DNA of 64,000 bases from Paenibacillus_AA sp045062745 (GCF_045062745.1 NZ_JBJGED010000003.1:186001-250000), one strand, 5' to 3'. Shown: positions 18,207-27,109, counted from the first letter of the stretch. Notes: a model not told the origin generated them from the sequence alone. Numbers and translations: made by a program.

Positions 18207-19199
18207 ATGGAGCAGCAAGAGGCGCGCGTGAGGACCGTTTTGGGTGATGTGCCTGCGGAAGAGCTGGGGATTGTGTACGCGCATGAGCACTTGATCATTC
18301 AGGGTGGGCTGGGCGTGATGAAGAACAAGGACCTGCACCTGAACAGCGTGGAAAAGGCGATCGCCGAGGTGGAGGACTGCAAACGGCTCGGGGCCCGAAC
18401 CTTCATTGATTACATGCCGCCGGGCACCGGGCGGAATGCCGCTGCGCTGGCGGACATCGCGAAGCGGACGAACACGCATATCGTGGCGGTGACCGGCTTT
18501 CACAAGCCGATGTACTACGATGATCTGCACTGGATCTACTCGTATTCGATCGATCAGATCGTGAGATTGCTCGTAGCGGAATGCGAGGAAGGGATGGACC
18601 GGCACGGCTACAACGGGCCTTACGTCGACCGGCTTGCCGCCAAGGCAGGGGTGCTGAAGGGCGCCTCCGACTATAACGCCATCCACCCCGTCTCGGCCAA
18701 GCTGCTCGAAGCGGTAGCGCTCGCCCAGCGGGAGACCGGCGTGCCGATCGCCACGCATACCGAACACGGCACTTGCGGCCTGCAGCAGATCGAGCTGCTG
18801 ATGAAGCACGGCGTCGATCCGGGCGACGTGATCATCTGCCATATGGACCGCAACCCGGACCTCTATGTTCACAAGGAGCTGGCCGCAACCGGCTGTTACC
18901 TGGAGTACGACAATGCTTCGCGTATCAAGTACCATCCCGACTCGAGCGGTGTGGGCTTGATCCGGGGGATGATCGAGGCGGGCTATGGCGACCGGCTGCT
19001 GCTGGGGACGGATTTCGCGCTGCGCTCCTACTGGAAGGCATATGGAGGCGGGCCCGGCATGGCGCATCTGCTGGAGACGTTCGTGCCGCGGCTGCAGGCG
19101 GAAGGGGTGGCGGAGGCCGATCTAGACCGGATGCTGCGAAGCAATCCGGCTCGCGCCTACGCCCTGCGTCCGACAAAGCGTTCGGGGAGGACATCATGA
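18207..19199 (+). CDS. Phosphotriesterase-family metal-dependent hydrolase (sugar lactonase-like)
   Basis: A 330-aa amidohydrolase-superfamily TIM barrel. The binuclear metal ligands are visible: HEH at about residues 24-26, the Lys of AGVLKGASDY as the likely bridging residue, HTEHG, CHMDRN and GTDFALR. Family members include lactonases acting on D-xylono- and L-arabinono-1,4-lactone 5-phosphates as well as promiscuous phosphotriesterases. The AraR-type operator upstream and the downstream SDR and SIS genes favour a phosphorylated pentonolactone or related sugar lactone (inference). First gene of a four-gene operon; its stop overlaps the SDR start (ATGA). Confidence 0.8.
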   Translation: MEQQEARVRTVLGDVPAEELGIVYAHEHLIIQGGLGVMKNKDLHLNSVEKAIAEVEDCKRLGARTFIDYMPPGTGRNAAALADIAKRTNTHIVAVTGFHKPMYYDDLHWIYSYSIDQIVRLLVAECEEGMDRHGYNGPYVDRLAAKAGVLKGASDYNAIHPVSAKLLEAVALAQRETGVPIATHTEHGTCGLQQIELLMKHGVDPGDVIICHMDRNPDLYVHKELAATGCYLEYDNASRIKYHPDSSGVGLIRGMIEAGYGDRLLLGTDFALRSYWKAYGGGPGMAHLLETFVPRLQAEGVAEADLDRMLRSNPARAYALRPTKRSGRTS

Positions 19200-19981
19200 C
19201 GAATCCGAGATTCGAAGATCAAATAGCCGTAGTCGTGGGCGGAACCGGCGGGATCGGCCTGGAGACCGTTCGCCGGCTGCGGCAGGAAGGCGCGCAGACG
19301 GCCGTGATCGGCCTGGAGTCGCCCGAGCAATTGTCGGAGGAGCAGCGGAGCTTGCTCGTCGATCCCCCGGGCGCCCTGTATCTTCAGGCAAACGCCGTGT
19401 ACGGGGAGCAGCTGGAGGAGGCGTTCCAGCGAATCGACGAGTCGTTCGGCCGGATTGACGTGCTCGTGCATGTGGCGGGCATCAGCGCCCGCCGCTGGGG
19501 GGACGGCCCGCTCGATCGGTGCACCGAGGAGGGCTGGGACCAAGCGATGAGCGTAAACGCTAAAGGGGTGTACCGGAGCAACCGGCTCGCGCTGCAGCGC
19601 ATGATCCGGCAGAAGAGCGGCGCGATCGTCAATATTTCCTCTGTGCTCGGCATGGTGGGCGTCCGCGACCACTTCGCCACACACGCCTATGCGGCGAGCC
19701 GCGGGGCGGTCATCGCGCTGAGCCGGTCCGCCGCGGTTTATTACGCCAAGGACAACATTCGGGTGAACGTCGTCTGCCCCGGGCTGCTCGATACGCCAAT
19801 GTCGCAGCGGGCGGTCCGCGATCCTGTCATTCTCGAGGCGCTGACCGAGTTCCAGCCGCTCGCACCGCACGTCGGTTATCCGCAAGACGCGGCAGCCGCG
19901 ATTGTGTTCCTGGCTAGCCGAGACGCTCGGTTCATCACCGGCATCGCATTGCCAGTGGACGGCGGCTGGACTGCGCAGTAA
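19196..19981 (+). CDS. SDR-family oxidoreductase with YxxxR in place of YxxxK
   Basis: A 261-aa Rossmann-fold dehydrogenase. The cofactor loop GGTGGIG (residues 15-21), the Ser pair in NISSV (148-149) and Tyr165 are where expected. The catalytic Lys is replaced by Arg (YAASR, R169), and the usual NAG motif reads VAG. The Ser-Tyr pair is intact, so the enzyme may still work with altered efficiency, or may have lost classical activity. The start ATG 19196 overlaps the preceding stop by 4 nt, showing translational coupling. A likely role is oxidation of a sugar or sugar acid in the same pathway. Confidence 0.82.
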   Translation: MTNPRFEDQIAVVVGGTGGIGLETVRRLRQEGAQTAVIGLESPEQLSEEQRSLLVDPPGALYLQANAVYGEQLEEAFQRIDESFGRIDVLVHVAGISARRWGDGPLDRCTEEGWDQAMSVNAKGVYRSNRLALQRMIRQKSGAIVNISSVLGMVGVRDHFATHAYAASRGAVIALSRSAAVYYAKDNIRVNVVCPGLLDTPMSQRAVRDPVILEALTEFQPLAPHVGYPQDAAAAIVFLASRDARFITGIALPVDGGWTAQ

Positions 19982-20023
19982 CAACCCTTTAACCACATCC
20001 ATCCCTAAGGAGAGTAACCAACG

Positions 20024-20821
20024 ATGTCGACAGCACACAATTCTTCTCATACCGGCCCCAATCTGGTGAACGACTTCTTCACGGGAGCCCGGCAAGTGAT
20101 CGAGCGGATCGAGCGGACCCAACAGGAAGCGATCGCGCGCGCCGTAGATCAAATCTTCCGTTCCATCCATAGCGGGGGCGTCGTCCACCTGTTCGGAAGC
20201 GGGCATTCCCGTATGGCCGTCGAGGAAATGTATCCGCGCTACGGCAGCTATCCCGGGTTCCACCCGATGGTGGAGCTGTCGCTGACGAACCATCACGCGG
20301 TAGTGGGCAGCAACGGTCAACGGCAGGCGATGTTCCTGGAAAATGTGGAGGGCTTCGGACGCGTCATCGCAAGGGAAGTGCATTACGGCCCGCACGACAG
20401 CATGATGCTGTTCTCCCACAGCGGCACGGGCGCCGTCGTGATCGACATCGCGCTGGAGATGCGGGAGCGGGGCATCCCGCTCATCGCCGTCACCTCGGTC
20501 GGCCACAGCGAGCGGAGCCGATCCAAGCACAGCTCCGGCAAGCGCCTGTATGAGCTGGCCGACATTGTCATCGATAACGGCGCGGTGCCCGGTGACGCCA
20601 TGGTACACATTGAGGGACTCGAGACTCCGGTCGGTCCCGGCTCGACGATCGGCAATACGGTTATTGTGAATACGATCAAGTGCCAGGTGGCGCAGCGGCT
20701 CACGGATGCCGGCAAGCCGCCGAAGGTCATCACCAGCTCCATCTTCGTCGGAGATGAGGAGTCCAAGCGGCTGTTCGACGCGTCTTACGAAGAATACTGG
20801 CGTACGACACGTACGTTGTAG
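20024..20821 (+). CDS. SIS-domain sugar-phosphate-binding protein (COG4821/UPF0309 type)
   Basis: A 265-aa cytoplasmic protein with one sugar isomerase (SIS) fold. GGVVHLFGSGHSRM (about 51-64) is the phosphate-binding start of the fold, and FSHSGTGAVVIDIAL (about 129-143) the second phosphate loop. The family is annotated as a phosphosugar isomerase or binding protein without a proven substrate. AAGGAGAG precedes the ATG. It lies 42 nt after the SDR gene and 11 nt before the FAD oxidoreductase gene, so it belongs to the operon and supports a phosphorylated-sugar substrate. Confidence 0.8.
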   Translation: MSTAHNSSHTGPNLVNDFFTGARQVIERIERTQQEAIARAVDQIFRSIHSGGVVHLFGSGHSRMAVEEMYPRYGSYPGFHPMVELSLTNHHAVVGSNGQRQAMFLENVEGFGRVIAREVHYGPHDSMMLFSHSGTGAVVIDIALEMRERGIPLIAVTSVGHSERSRSKHSSGKRLYELADIVIDNGAVPGDAMVHIEGLETPVGPGSTIGNTVIVNTIKCQVAQRLTDAGKPPKVITSSIFVGDEESKRLFDASYEEYWRTTRTL

Positions 20822-20832
20822 GAGGGACTTGC

Positions 20833-22164
20833 ATGCCGAATTGGCAAGGGATACCGCACGATCAAAAAGCAGTCGATGTCCTCGTGTTGGGAGGCGGCGC
20901 AGCCGGCGTCTGCGCGGCGATCGCCGCGGCGCGAAGCGGGCGGCGGGTGCTGCTCGTCGAAGGGCAAGGCTGCTTGGGCGGCTCGAGAACAGCGACGGGT
21001 GTCGACACGTTCTACGGCTTCTACACGCCGAAGGAGCAGCGCCGGATCGTAGGCGGAATCCCCTGGGAGATCGCTCAGGAGCTTGCCGCACGGGGCGCCG
21101 CGTTCGAGCGGCCCAACACGTACGGCGCCGGGACGGGCATTACGTATGACGTGGAGCAATTGAAGCTGCTGTACGAAAGCCTCGTGCTGGAGGCCGGAGC
21201 GGAGCTGCTATTCCATACGTACGCGAGTCTCGTGCAGACGGAGCAGGGCCGGGTTACCGGCATCGTACTGGCCAACAAGCTCGGGTTGACCGAGGTGTCG
21301 GCCCAAGTCTACATCGATGCGACGGGCGATGCTGATATCGCGGCGCGAGCGGGCGCTCCGTTCGAGAAGAACGCCGCGCATGAGCTGCAGTCGCTGTCTA
21401 CGATCTTTTTCATGGGCGGCGTCGATACGTCGACGGCCAAGACGATCTCCCACGCCGGGCTCGCGGAACGGATGCGGGAAGCGAATCAGTCCGGCCGCTA
21501 CACCCTCCCCCGCGAGGAAGGCTCGTGGCACATTACGCCGCATCCGGGCGTCATCCAGGCGAACATGGTGCGGGTGAGCGGTGTCGATGCGACCGATCCG
21601 TACGCGCTGACGCTGGCGGAGGTCGAGGGACGGAGGCAGACGCAGCAATATGTCCGGTTTCTGCGCGACTGCGTCCCTGGCTTCGAGGAGGCCTATCTCC
21701 TGAGCACGAGCTCGCAAATCGGCGTTCGGGAGACCCGCCGCATTCTCGGGCACTACGTCCTCACGGAGGAGGACGTCGTGAAGGGCGCCAAGTTCGACGA
21801 CGCCATCGCCTGCTGCGGCGCCCCGATCGAGGATCACGGCGCAGGCAAGGACACGCGCTGGGTGTACGTGCAAGACGACGGGAGCTACCAGATCCCGTAC
21901 CGCTGCTTGCTGCCGCAGGGCGTGAGCAACCTGATCGTGGCCGGACGCTCCTTGTCCGCCACGCACGGTGCGCAAGCCTCGGCGCGCAACTCGGCCCAAT
22001 GTATGGCCATGGGCCAAGCCGCCGGTGTGGCGGCCGCGCTATGCGTCGAGCAGGCGCTGCCAGCAGCGACGGCGCCCGTGCAGGAGCTGCAGCGGCGATT
22101 GCTGGCTCAAGGCGTCATTTTATCCGCATCAGTCGGCGCTTCTTCACAAATCATTCCCAATTGA
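20833..22164 (+). CDS. FAD-dependent oxidoreductase (FAD_oxidored family)
   Basis: A 443-aa flavoprotein. The N-terminal Rossmann motif GGGAAGVCAAIAAARSG (about 20-36) with LLVEGQGCLGG binds FAD, and VAGRSLSATHGAQASAR near the C-terminus completes the flavin site. There is no signal peptide. It is the last gene of the lactonase/SDR/SIS operon and probably oxidises a sugar-derived hydroxyl or an intermediate. A second, longer member of the same family lies at 44201. The stop codon overlaps the FNR-type palindrome of hmp. Confidence 0.8.
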   Translation: MPNWQGIPHDQKAVDVLVLGGGAAGVCAAIAAARSGRRVLLVEGQGCLGGSRTATGVDTFYGFYTPKEQRRIVGGIPWEIAQELAARGAAFERPNTYGAGTGITYDVEQLKLLYESLVLEAGAELLFHTYASLVQTEQGRVTGIVLANKLGLTEVSAQVYIDATGDADIAARAGAPFEKNAAHELQSLSTIFFMGGVDTSTAKTISHAGLAERMREANQSGRYTLPREEGSWHITPHPGVIQANMVRVSGVDATDPYALTLAEVEGRRQTQQYVRFLRDCVPGFEEAYLLSTSSQIGVRETRRILGHYVLTEEDVVKGAKFDDAIACCGAPIEDHGAGKDTRWVYVQDDGSYQIPYRCLLPQGVSNLIVAGRSLSATHGAQASARNSAQCMAMGQAAGVAAALCVEQALPAATAPVQELQRRLLAQGVILSASVGASSQIIPN

Positions 22165-22207
22165 TGTGATTGCAATCACATCTCTCCCGGCTCCTCCTTC
22201 TTATACT
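22163..22207 (+). promoter_or_regulatory. FNR/Crp-type box and -10 of hmp
   Basis: GATGTGATTGCAATCACATC (22163-22182) is a perfect 20-bp palindrome containing TGTGA-N6-TCACA, the Fnr/Crp consensus. TATACT at 22202-22207 is a good -10. The palindrome centre lies about 41.5 bp before the inferred transcription start, the position of a class II activator. Confidence 0.8.
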
Positions 22208-22244
22208 TGAGTTATCCAAGGACAAGAAAGCGAGGAGATTAGTC

Positions 22245-23558
22245 ATGCTAAGCGAACAAACCATCCGCATCATTAAATCCACGGTACCGGTGCTGGAGAA
22301 GTACGGAACGGATATAACCAAACGGTTCTATCAAATGATGTTCACCCGTCATCCGGAGCTGTTGAACATATTCAATCATGCGAACCAGAGCCAAGGCCGG
22401 CAGCAGACCGCGCTGGCGAACGCCGTCTACGCGGCGGCTCTGCATATCGACAAGCTGGAGACGATCCTGCCGGTCGTGAAGCAGATCGCTCATAAACACC
22501 GCAGTCTTGGCGTGAAAGCCGAACATTATCCAATCGTGGGGGAAAATCTGCTGGCTGCGATCAAGGATGTGCTGGGCGAGGCGGCGACGGAGGAGATCCT
22601 GCAGGCTTGGGCGGAGGCTTACGGGGTCATCGCGAAGGTGTTCATCGAGGTCGAGGCCGAGATGTATCGAGAGTCCGAGCAGCAAAAGGGAGGATGGGCC
22701 GGATTCAAAGCGTTCCGAGTGGAGCGCAATGTGAAAGAGAGCGATGTGATCACATCGTTCTATCTGGTGCCGCTGGACGGAGACGCCCTAGCTTCATTCG
22801 AGCCGGGGCAGTATGTGAGTGTGAAGATGGACATCCCGGGCGAAAAAAATACGCACATCCGGCAATACAGCCTGTCCGACGCTCCAGGTAAGGCTTACTA
22901 CCGAATCTCCGTCAAGCGGGAGGATGCCGCACCGGGCAAGCCGGCTGGGAAAGTCTCGACGTACTTGCACGAGCGCGTCCAGCCGGGAGAGGTGCTCTGG
23001 CTGTCGGCGCCTGCCGGGGAGTTTACGCTCGATCAGCAGGACACCCGGCCGATCGTCTTCCTTAGCGGAGGCGTGGGCTTGACGCCGCTGGTCAGCATGC
23101 TGAACACCGTAGCCGATACGAATCCGAATCGTCCGGTCACGTTCATTCATGCCGCTCAGAACGGGAATGTACACGCCCTGAGACGACAAGTAGAGGAGTT
23201 GGCCGGCCGCGCCCCGCAAGTATCCGTCTTCTGGTGCTATGATCAGCCTACGAGTCAGGACAAGGCCGCCAAATCTTACGATAAGGAAGGGTACATCGAC
23301 TTGCCATGGCTCCAACAAGTAATTCCGACCAAAGAGGCTAGCTTCTACTTCTGCGGTCCCGTACCGTTTATGAAGAAAGTAAACAGCCTGTTGAAGGAAT
23401 GGGGCGTTGCGGCAGCCGATATTCATTATGAATTTTTCGGGCCGGCCGGCAGCTTGGAGGACACCGCAAGCGAAGTCGCCAAACCGGAGCCAGCCGCTCG
23501 CGCCGCAACATTAAGACCGGTCACTTCGATCCCGCTTGGCTGCGCAGGAGCCGATTGA
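22245..23558 (+). CDS. hmp: Flavohemoglobin, nitric oxide dioxygenase
   Basis: A 437-aa enzyme that converts NO plus O2 to nitrate using NAD(P)H. The N-terminal globin (about 1-137) has the proximal-His region IAHKHRSLGV. The FAD domain has RQYSLSD, and the NAD domain has FLSGGVGLTPL and FCGPVPFM. About 35 residues after YEFFGPAG exceed the usual length and overlap the convergent Crp/Fnr gene by 38 bp. GAGGAG lies 7-8 nt before ATG 22245; an upstream in-frame extension is rejected because it covers the promoter. The TGTGA box upstream suggests activation by low oxygen or NO. Confidence 0.93.
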   Translation: MLSEQTIRIIKSTVPVLEKYGTDITKRFYQMMFTRHPELLNIFNHANQSQGRQQTALANAVYAAALHIDKLETILPVVKQIAHKHRSLGVKAEHYPIVGENLLAAIKDVLGEAATEEILQAWAEAYGVIAKVFIEVEAEMYRESEQQKGGWAGFKAFRVERNVKESDVITSFYLVPLDGDALASFEPGQYVSVKMDIPGEKNTHIRQYSLSDAPGKAYYRISVKREDAAPGKPAGKVSTYLHERVQPGEVLWLSAPAGEFTLDQQDTRPIVFLSGGVGLTPLVSMLNTVADTNPNRPVTFIHAAQNGNVHALRRQVEELAGRAPQVSVFWCYDQPTSQDKAAKSYDKEGYIDLPWLQQVIPTKEASFYFCGPVPFMKKVNSLLKEWGVAAADIHYEFFGPAGSLEDTASEVAKPEPAARAATLRPVTSIPLGCAGAD

Positions 23559-24027
23559 TCGTCTCACGGCGAAGCCCGAGGAATTGGCCGATCTCGTCCT
23601 GCGTCAACACATCGGTCAAGGTGGCTGGTGAGATGAAAGCCTGGAACCAGGCTTGAAGCTTCCGGAGCTTCTCGGCAGGCGTAACCTCGGTCACCTGGTC
23701 GATCCGCTGCTGCATCATGCGCAATTTGTCCTGCAGCAGCAGGGCGATCGCCCGGTATCGCTCGGGGTTGTCCTCCAGCTCCTCATACCACGTTGCGGCG
23801 GGCAAGACGTCGACCTCGCAGGTAATGAGCGCTATGGCGGTGCCGTAGTAAGGATTCGGGCTGATCAGAGAATGATGAGGAATAATTTCATTGGGTATAA
23901 TTAGATTGACCAGGATTTGCGATCCGTCTTGATGGACTCGAACGATTTTTAACAAACCGCTTCTCAAGTGATACAACGGACCGGTTTCTCCTTGTAAGAA
24001 TAAAGTCTCGCCTTTATGTAAGATCAT
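23521..24027 (-). CDS. Crp/Fnr-family transcriptional regulator (short form)
   Basis: A 168-aa regulator from ATG 24027, chosen for GGAGG 4 nt upstream; the longer frame runs back through an intercistronic hairpin. The cyclic-nucleotide-like beta-roll is shortened at its N-terminus (starting MILHKGETLFLQGE). The C-terminal HTH reads LTQDEIGQFLGLRRETINRLL. Its RETxxR helix is the residue set that reads TGTGA half-sites in Crp/Fnr proteins, matching the box in front of the neighbouring hmp. No Cys cluster for an Fe-S centre is seen. It is convergent and overlapping with hmp and follows DUF421 on the same strand. Confidence 0.78.
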   Translation of the reverse strand: MILHKGETLFLQGETGPLYHLRSGLLKIVRVHQDGSQILVNLIIPNEIIPHHSLISPNPYYGTAIALITCEVDVLPAATWYEELEDNPERYRAIALLLQDKLRMMQQRIDQVTEVTPAEKLRKLQAWFQAFISPATLTDVLTQDEIGQFLGLRRETINRLLRSQAGSK

Positions 24028-24044
24028 GCCGCCTCCATAAGAAT

Positions 24045-24082
24045 GAGCAAGCGAAGGCCGATGTTCCGGCTTTCGCTTGTTC
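24045..24082 (-). other. Hairpin between the DUF421 and Crp/Fnr genes
   Basis: A 15-bp near-perfect stem (GAACAAGCGAAAGCC on the minus strand) with an 8-nt loop begins 4 nt after the DUF421 stop. The T tract on the minus side is weak, so it could be a leaky terminator or an mRNA-stabilising hairpin. Confidence 0.55.
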
Positions 24083-24086
24083 GGTT

Positions 24087-24794
24087 TTACTCCACGTCGA
24101 TCGGGTGCCGAATCTGATCCTCGTACAGGTCGATGAATAATTTCCCATTCGTTCCTTGGACGGCATAGCAAATTTGCTCGACGTCCAGCTTTCTTTTTTC
24201 GAGCTGATGAGTCAGCCATGTGGAAGAGATTCCGGACTTTTGTATATTTTCGCTGATGACTTTCCCGTCCATGATAACCTCGATCGGAAACTGATCTTTC
24301 ACCGGAGGCAAGGACAAATCTTTTCGCGTCACAGTCCGGTATTCGGGCTTCTTCAGAACCGACAGCTTCCCGTTCAGCTCAATGATGGCATATTCCACTT
24401 CTTCAATATTGAAAATCTCCTTCTCCCGCAGCTCCTGATTGAGCGTATCGAGCGAAAATTTCAATTTGCGCAAATTATGCTCCAAGACTTTACCGCCTTC
24501 GATCAACACCGTGGGCTTCCCCGAAAACCATTTTCTTAATGTTCGGTTTTTCAAGGTAACGTAAGCGATGATGTAGGCAATTCCGCTGAACGTAAGCAGA
24601 GAGGCGATGAGAAGCCAGGTCTTGAAATAAGTGTTGAAGGCAATGTTGGCGGTGAGGGCGCCGAGCGTTATGGAAGACACGAAGTCATGGTAAGTCAACT
24701 GGGTAATCGTATGCTTGCCGATGATTCTCGCTATGATCATGATCAGGACAAACGAGACCGCAGTTCGGGCGATGATATCGAGGAATGTGCTCAT
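24087..24794 (-). CDS. DUF421/YetF-family membrane protein
   Basis: A 235-aa protein with three N-terminal membrane segments (about residues 5-80) and a soluble domain carrying the family blocks GKPTVLIEGGKV and EEVEYAIIELNGKLSVL. Bacillus relatives include YetF, YrbG and YkjA. The function is not established; some relatives have links to sporulation or germination. The gene is more AT-rich than its surroundings. Confidence 0.82.
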   Translation of the reverse strand: MSTFLDIIARTAVSFVLIMIIARIIGKHTITQLTYHDFVSSITLGALTANIAFNTYFKTWLLIASLLTFSGIAYIIAYVTLKNRTLRKWFSGKPTVLIEGGKVLEHNLRKLKFSLDTLNQELREKEIFNIEEVEYAIIELNGKLSVLKKPEYRTVTRKDLSLPPVKDQFPIEVIMDGKVISENIQKSGISSTWLTHQLEKRKLDVEQICYAVQGTNGKLFIDLYEDQIRHPIDVE

Positions 24795-24878
24795 GCTGCT
24801 TCTCCTTCGTAGGGTAGCGACTTCTTGGCAACAATTACTATTCGTTGGAAGGGAGGAAAATATGCAGCATGCCCTCCA

Positions 24879-25316
24879 TCAACAAGTCGGAATGTACCAC
24901 TCGATCACACCTGCATCCTGCAACTCCGAGGTGAAGATTTCGTACCGAGGCTTGGACAGGTCTATCTTGTACTTCGCCTGATTGTCCGTTGTACAAACGT
25001 TGGCCCAGAATTCCCCTACATGCTCTTTCCTGAATCGGAATGTCACATAGTCCCCCGCCGGAAGCGTGAAGGCGACCATACCAGCAGGGACTTGTGCAGC
25101 ATCCGAAACCTCTACCGCGACGAGGGGAGCGGGGAACTTGCCGGATACGACGAGGTAAGGCGTATCGTGTCTTCGGGTCGCGATCGTATGTCTATGCTCT
25201 TCCAGCAGCTGGAACATAGCGCGCTCGTCCTCCATACTCCGGCCTTGATACCCGATCAGGGCCACCTCCGGCATCCGGGAAATCCGTGTTTCCACAATCT
25301 CGGTAAAAGTCGCCAT
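24879..25316 (-). CDS. GyrI-like effector-binding domain protein
   Basis: A 145-aa stand-alone SOUL/GyrI-like domain. PEVALIGYQGRS at the start, LPAGDYVTFRF in the middle and the closing VIEWYIPTC are typical of the C-terminal ligand-binding module of Rob/BmrR-type regulators. There is no DNA-binding domain, so it may bind or sequester hydrophobic cations or act enzymatically. The 25317-25537 spacer after its start holds AT-rich promoter DNA for the nitroreductase gene (TTGACA at 25452). Confidence 0.7.
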   Translation of the reverse strand: MATFTEIVETRISRMPEVALIGYQGRSMEDERAMFQLLEEHRHTIATRRHDTPYLVVSGKFPAPLVAVEVSDAAQVPAGMVAFTLPAGDYVTFRFRKEHVGEFWANVCTTDNQAKYKIDLSKPRYEIFTSELQDAGVIEWYIPTC

Positions 25317-25537
25317 GTACTAACACATCCTTCAAAGTAGAATTGATTCCATTATTGCCCAGATGTCGGGGCTTGTAAATCGGTAGGCGTGGGACCGGCT
25401 CGGCTCAGTACGGTTTGGTGTTAGGGAGGGGGAAAAGAAGGGTACTATAAATTGACAACGACAATCCAAGTTGATAAGCTTCTTATTGATTAGTTACTTA
25501 TTAATTTTTCGATTTACATACACACGAGGAGGGATTC

Positions 25538-26146
25538 ATGATGACGCAAAAACTAACCCCTGAAGCTGCCGCGTTCCGCAAGCCGGAGCACGAGGTGCTG
25601 CCTTTGTTCCTCAACCGCTGGTCGCCCCGCTCGTTCCAGGACAAGCCCGTACCCGACGAACTGGTGCTGCAAGCTTTCGAGGCGGCCCGATGGGCTCCTT
25701 CCTCCGGGAACGGTCAGCCGTGGCGGTATGTGATCGCGAGAACGCAGGAGGACCGGGAGAAGTTCCTCACGTTCGTGAACGAATCCAATGTCGAGTGGTG
25801 CCGCAAGGCGCCAGTATTGGCCGTAGTCTTCGCGGGCCAAGTGACTCCGCACGGCAACGTGAACCGCTGGGGCGGCTTCGACGCCGGCGCCTCGTGGGGC
25901 TACTTGGCGCTTCACGCCACCGAGTTGGGGCTGCACGCCCATGCGATGGGCGGCTTCGACAAGGAGAAGGCCAAGGCGACCCTGCAAGCGCCGGACGACT
26001 ATGAAGCGATGGCGGTCATCGCCCTCGGATACCGCGGCGACAAGGACCAGCTGTCGGAACGCAACCGGGAGCGCGAGCAGCCTTCGAGCCGCAAGCCTCT
26101 GGCGGACACGCTGTTCGAAGGTGCATTCGGACGATCGGTTCAATAG
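25538..26146 (+). CDS. Nitroreductase-family flavoprotein
   Basis: A 202-aa FMN-dependent NAD(P)H oxidoreductase. NRWSPRSFQDKPV and ARWAPSSGNGQPWRYV are the FMN-binding N-terminal blocks, and VIALGYRGDKDQL the C-terminal one. Substrates in this family range from nitroaromatics to quinones and enones. GAGGAGG precedes two consecutive ATGs (25538, 25541). It is monocistronic, ending at the hairpin at 26199. Confidence 0.88.
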   Translation: MMTQKLTPEAAAFRKPEHEVLPLFLNRWSPRSFQDKPVPDELVLQAFEAARWAPSSGNGQPWRYVIARTQEDREKFLTFVNESNVEWCRKAPVLAVVFAGQVTPHGNVNRWGGFDAGASWGYLALHATELGLHAHAMGGFDKEKAKATLQAPDDYEAMAVIALGYRGDKDQLSERNREREQPSSRKPLADTLFEGAFGRSVQ

Positions 26147-26198
26147 TCCGGGAGCGGAATATTTCAGAGGTGGAATAAAAGCGCACACCCGTATCAGG

Positions 26199-26239
26199 GC
26201 CCAGCTGTCGAGTCAACCGGACTCGAGGTTGGGCTTTTC
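26199..26239 (+). terminator. Intrinsic terminator after the nitroreductase gene
   Basis: GCCCAGCTGTCGAGTC pairs imperfectly with GACTCGAGGTTGGGC and is followed by TTTTC. Confidence 0.75.
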
Positions 26240-26368
26240 TAATTACTATTGTCCCTGCCAATCGTAAGATAAGTTTACTTTTCCATAAGTCCCGATCAGC
26301 CGCGTTTTCCGGGATTTGCTATTGTGGGAGCAAGAAGTTCATCTCACGTACCAGGGAGGCTGTCGGTT

Positions 26369-27109
26369 ATGACCACCGCTGTATTAAACGATCAGGAAGT
26401 GGAGTTTTACAAAAAGAACGGGTATTTGCTGCACAAGAAGCCGCTCTTCAGCGAAGAGAAGATGAACGGTCTGCGGGCGCTATTCGAGGAGCAATTGGCT
26501 CAGAAGGGAAGCAAGCTGTCCGATGAGCTCGATACGCCGCATTTTCGCGAGGAGCGGCTGCTGGAGTACTTGTTGAGCGACGAGGTGCTCGACCTGGTGG
26601 AGCCGATACTCGGGCCGAATATCGGGCTCTGGTCGAGCCACTTCATCTGCAAGGATCCGTACAAAGGCCGGGCCACGCCGTGGCATGAAGATTCGGCTTA
26701 CTGGAAGGGGCGCCTCGACCGCTTCGACCAGATCGTCACCGTCTGGCTCGCCATCGACCGGAGCTGGAAGGAGAACGGCTGCATGCGCGTCATCCCGGGA
26801 ACGCATAATAACGGCTTCTCCGAATACGAGGAGATCGACAAGGCGGACAATCTGTTCGGTACGCAGATCAAAGGCGTCGGCGACGATCCCCGGGCCGTCT
26901 ACTTCGAGCTGGAGCCGGGAGAATGCTCGCTGCACGATTCGCGCATCATTCACGGCGCCACGCCGAACACGAGCCCTTACCGCCGGTGCGGGTACACGAT
27001 GCGGTACTTCTCGACCGAGTCGAAGGTACTGCCCGAGCGGAATTCGAACTTCAAAATATGGCTCGCCCGGGGCCGGGATATTGCCGGCAATCCGTTCGTC
27101 AACGTATAA
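26369..27109 (+). CDS. Phytanoyl-CoA dioxygenase (PhyH) family protein
   Basis: A 246-aa Fe(II)/2-oxoglutarate-dependent oxygenase. WHEDSAYW gives the HxD iron ligands. IIHGATPN gives the distal His, with the Arg of SPYRRCGY for 2-oxoglutarate. The start is ATG 26369, with AGGGAGG 9 nt upstream; the 15-codon upstream extension lacks a ribosome binding site. The AraC-family gene lies 39 nt downstream and is probably cotranscribed. The substrate is unknown; in bacilli such genes often hydroxylate small metabolites rather than phytanoyl-CoA. Confidence 0.85.
   Translation: MTTAVLNDQEVEFYKKNGYLLHKKPLFSEEKMNGLRALFEEQLAQKGSKLSDELDTPHFREERLLEYLLSDEVLDLVEPILGPNIGLWSSHFICKDPYKGRATPWHEDSAYWKGRLDRFDQIVTVWLAIDRSWKENGCMRVIPGTHNNGFSEYEEIDKADNLFGTQIKGVGDDPRAVYFELEPGECSLHDSRIIHGATPNTSPYRRCGYTMRYFSTESKVLPERNSNFKIWLARGRDIAGNPFVNV

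Noticed and set aside
19157..21091. 644-codon minus-strand frame under SDR/SIS/FAD genes
   Set aside because: It covers three well-supported genes on the other strand and has no recognisable protein features.
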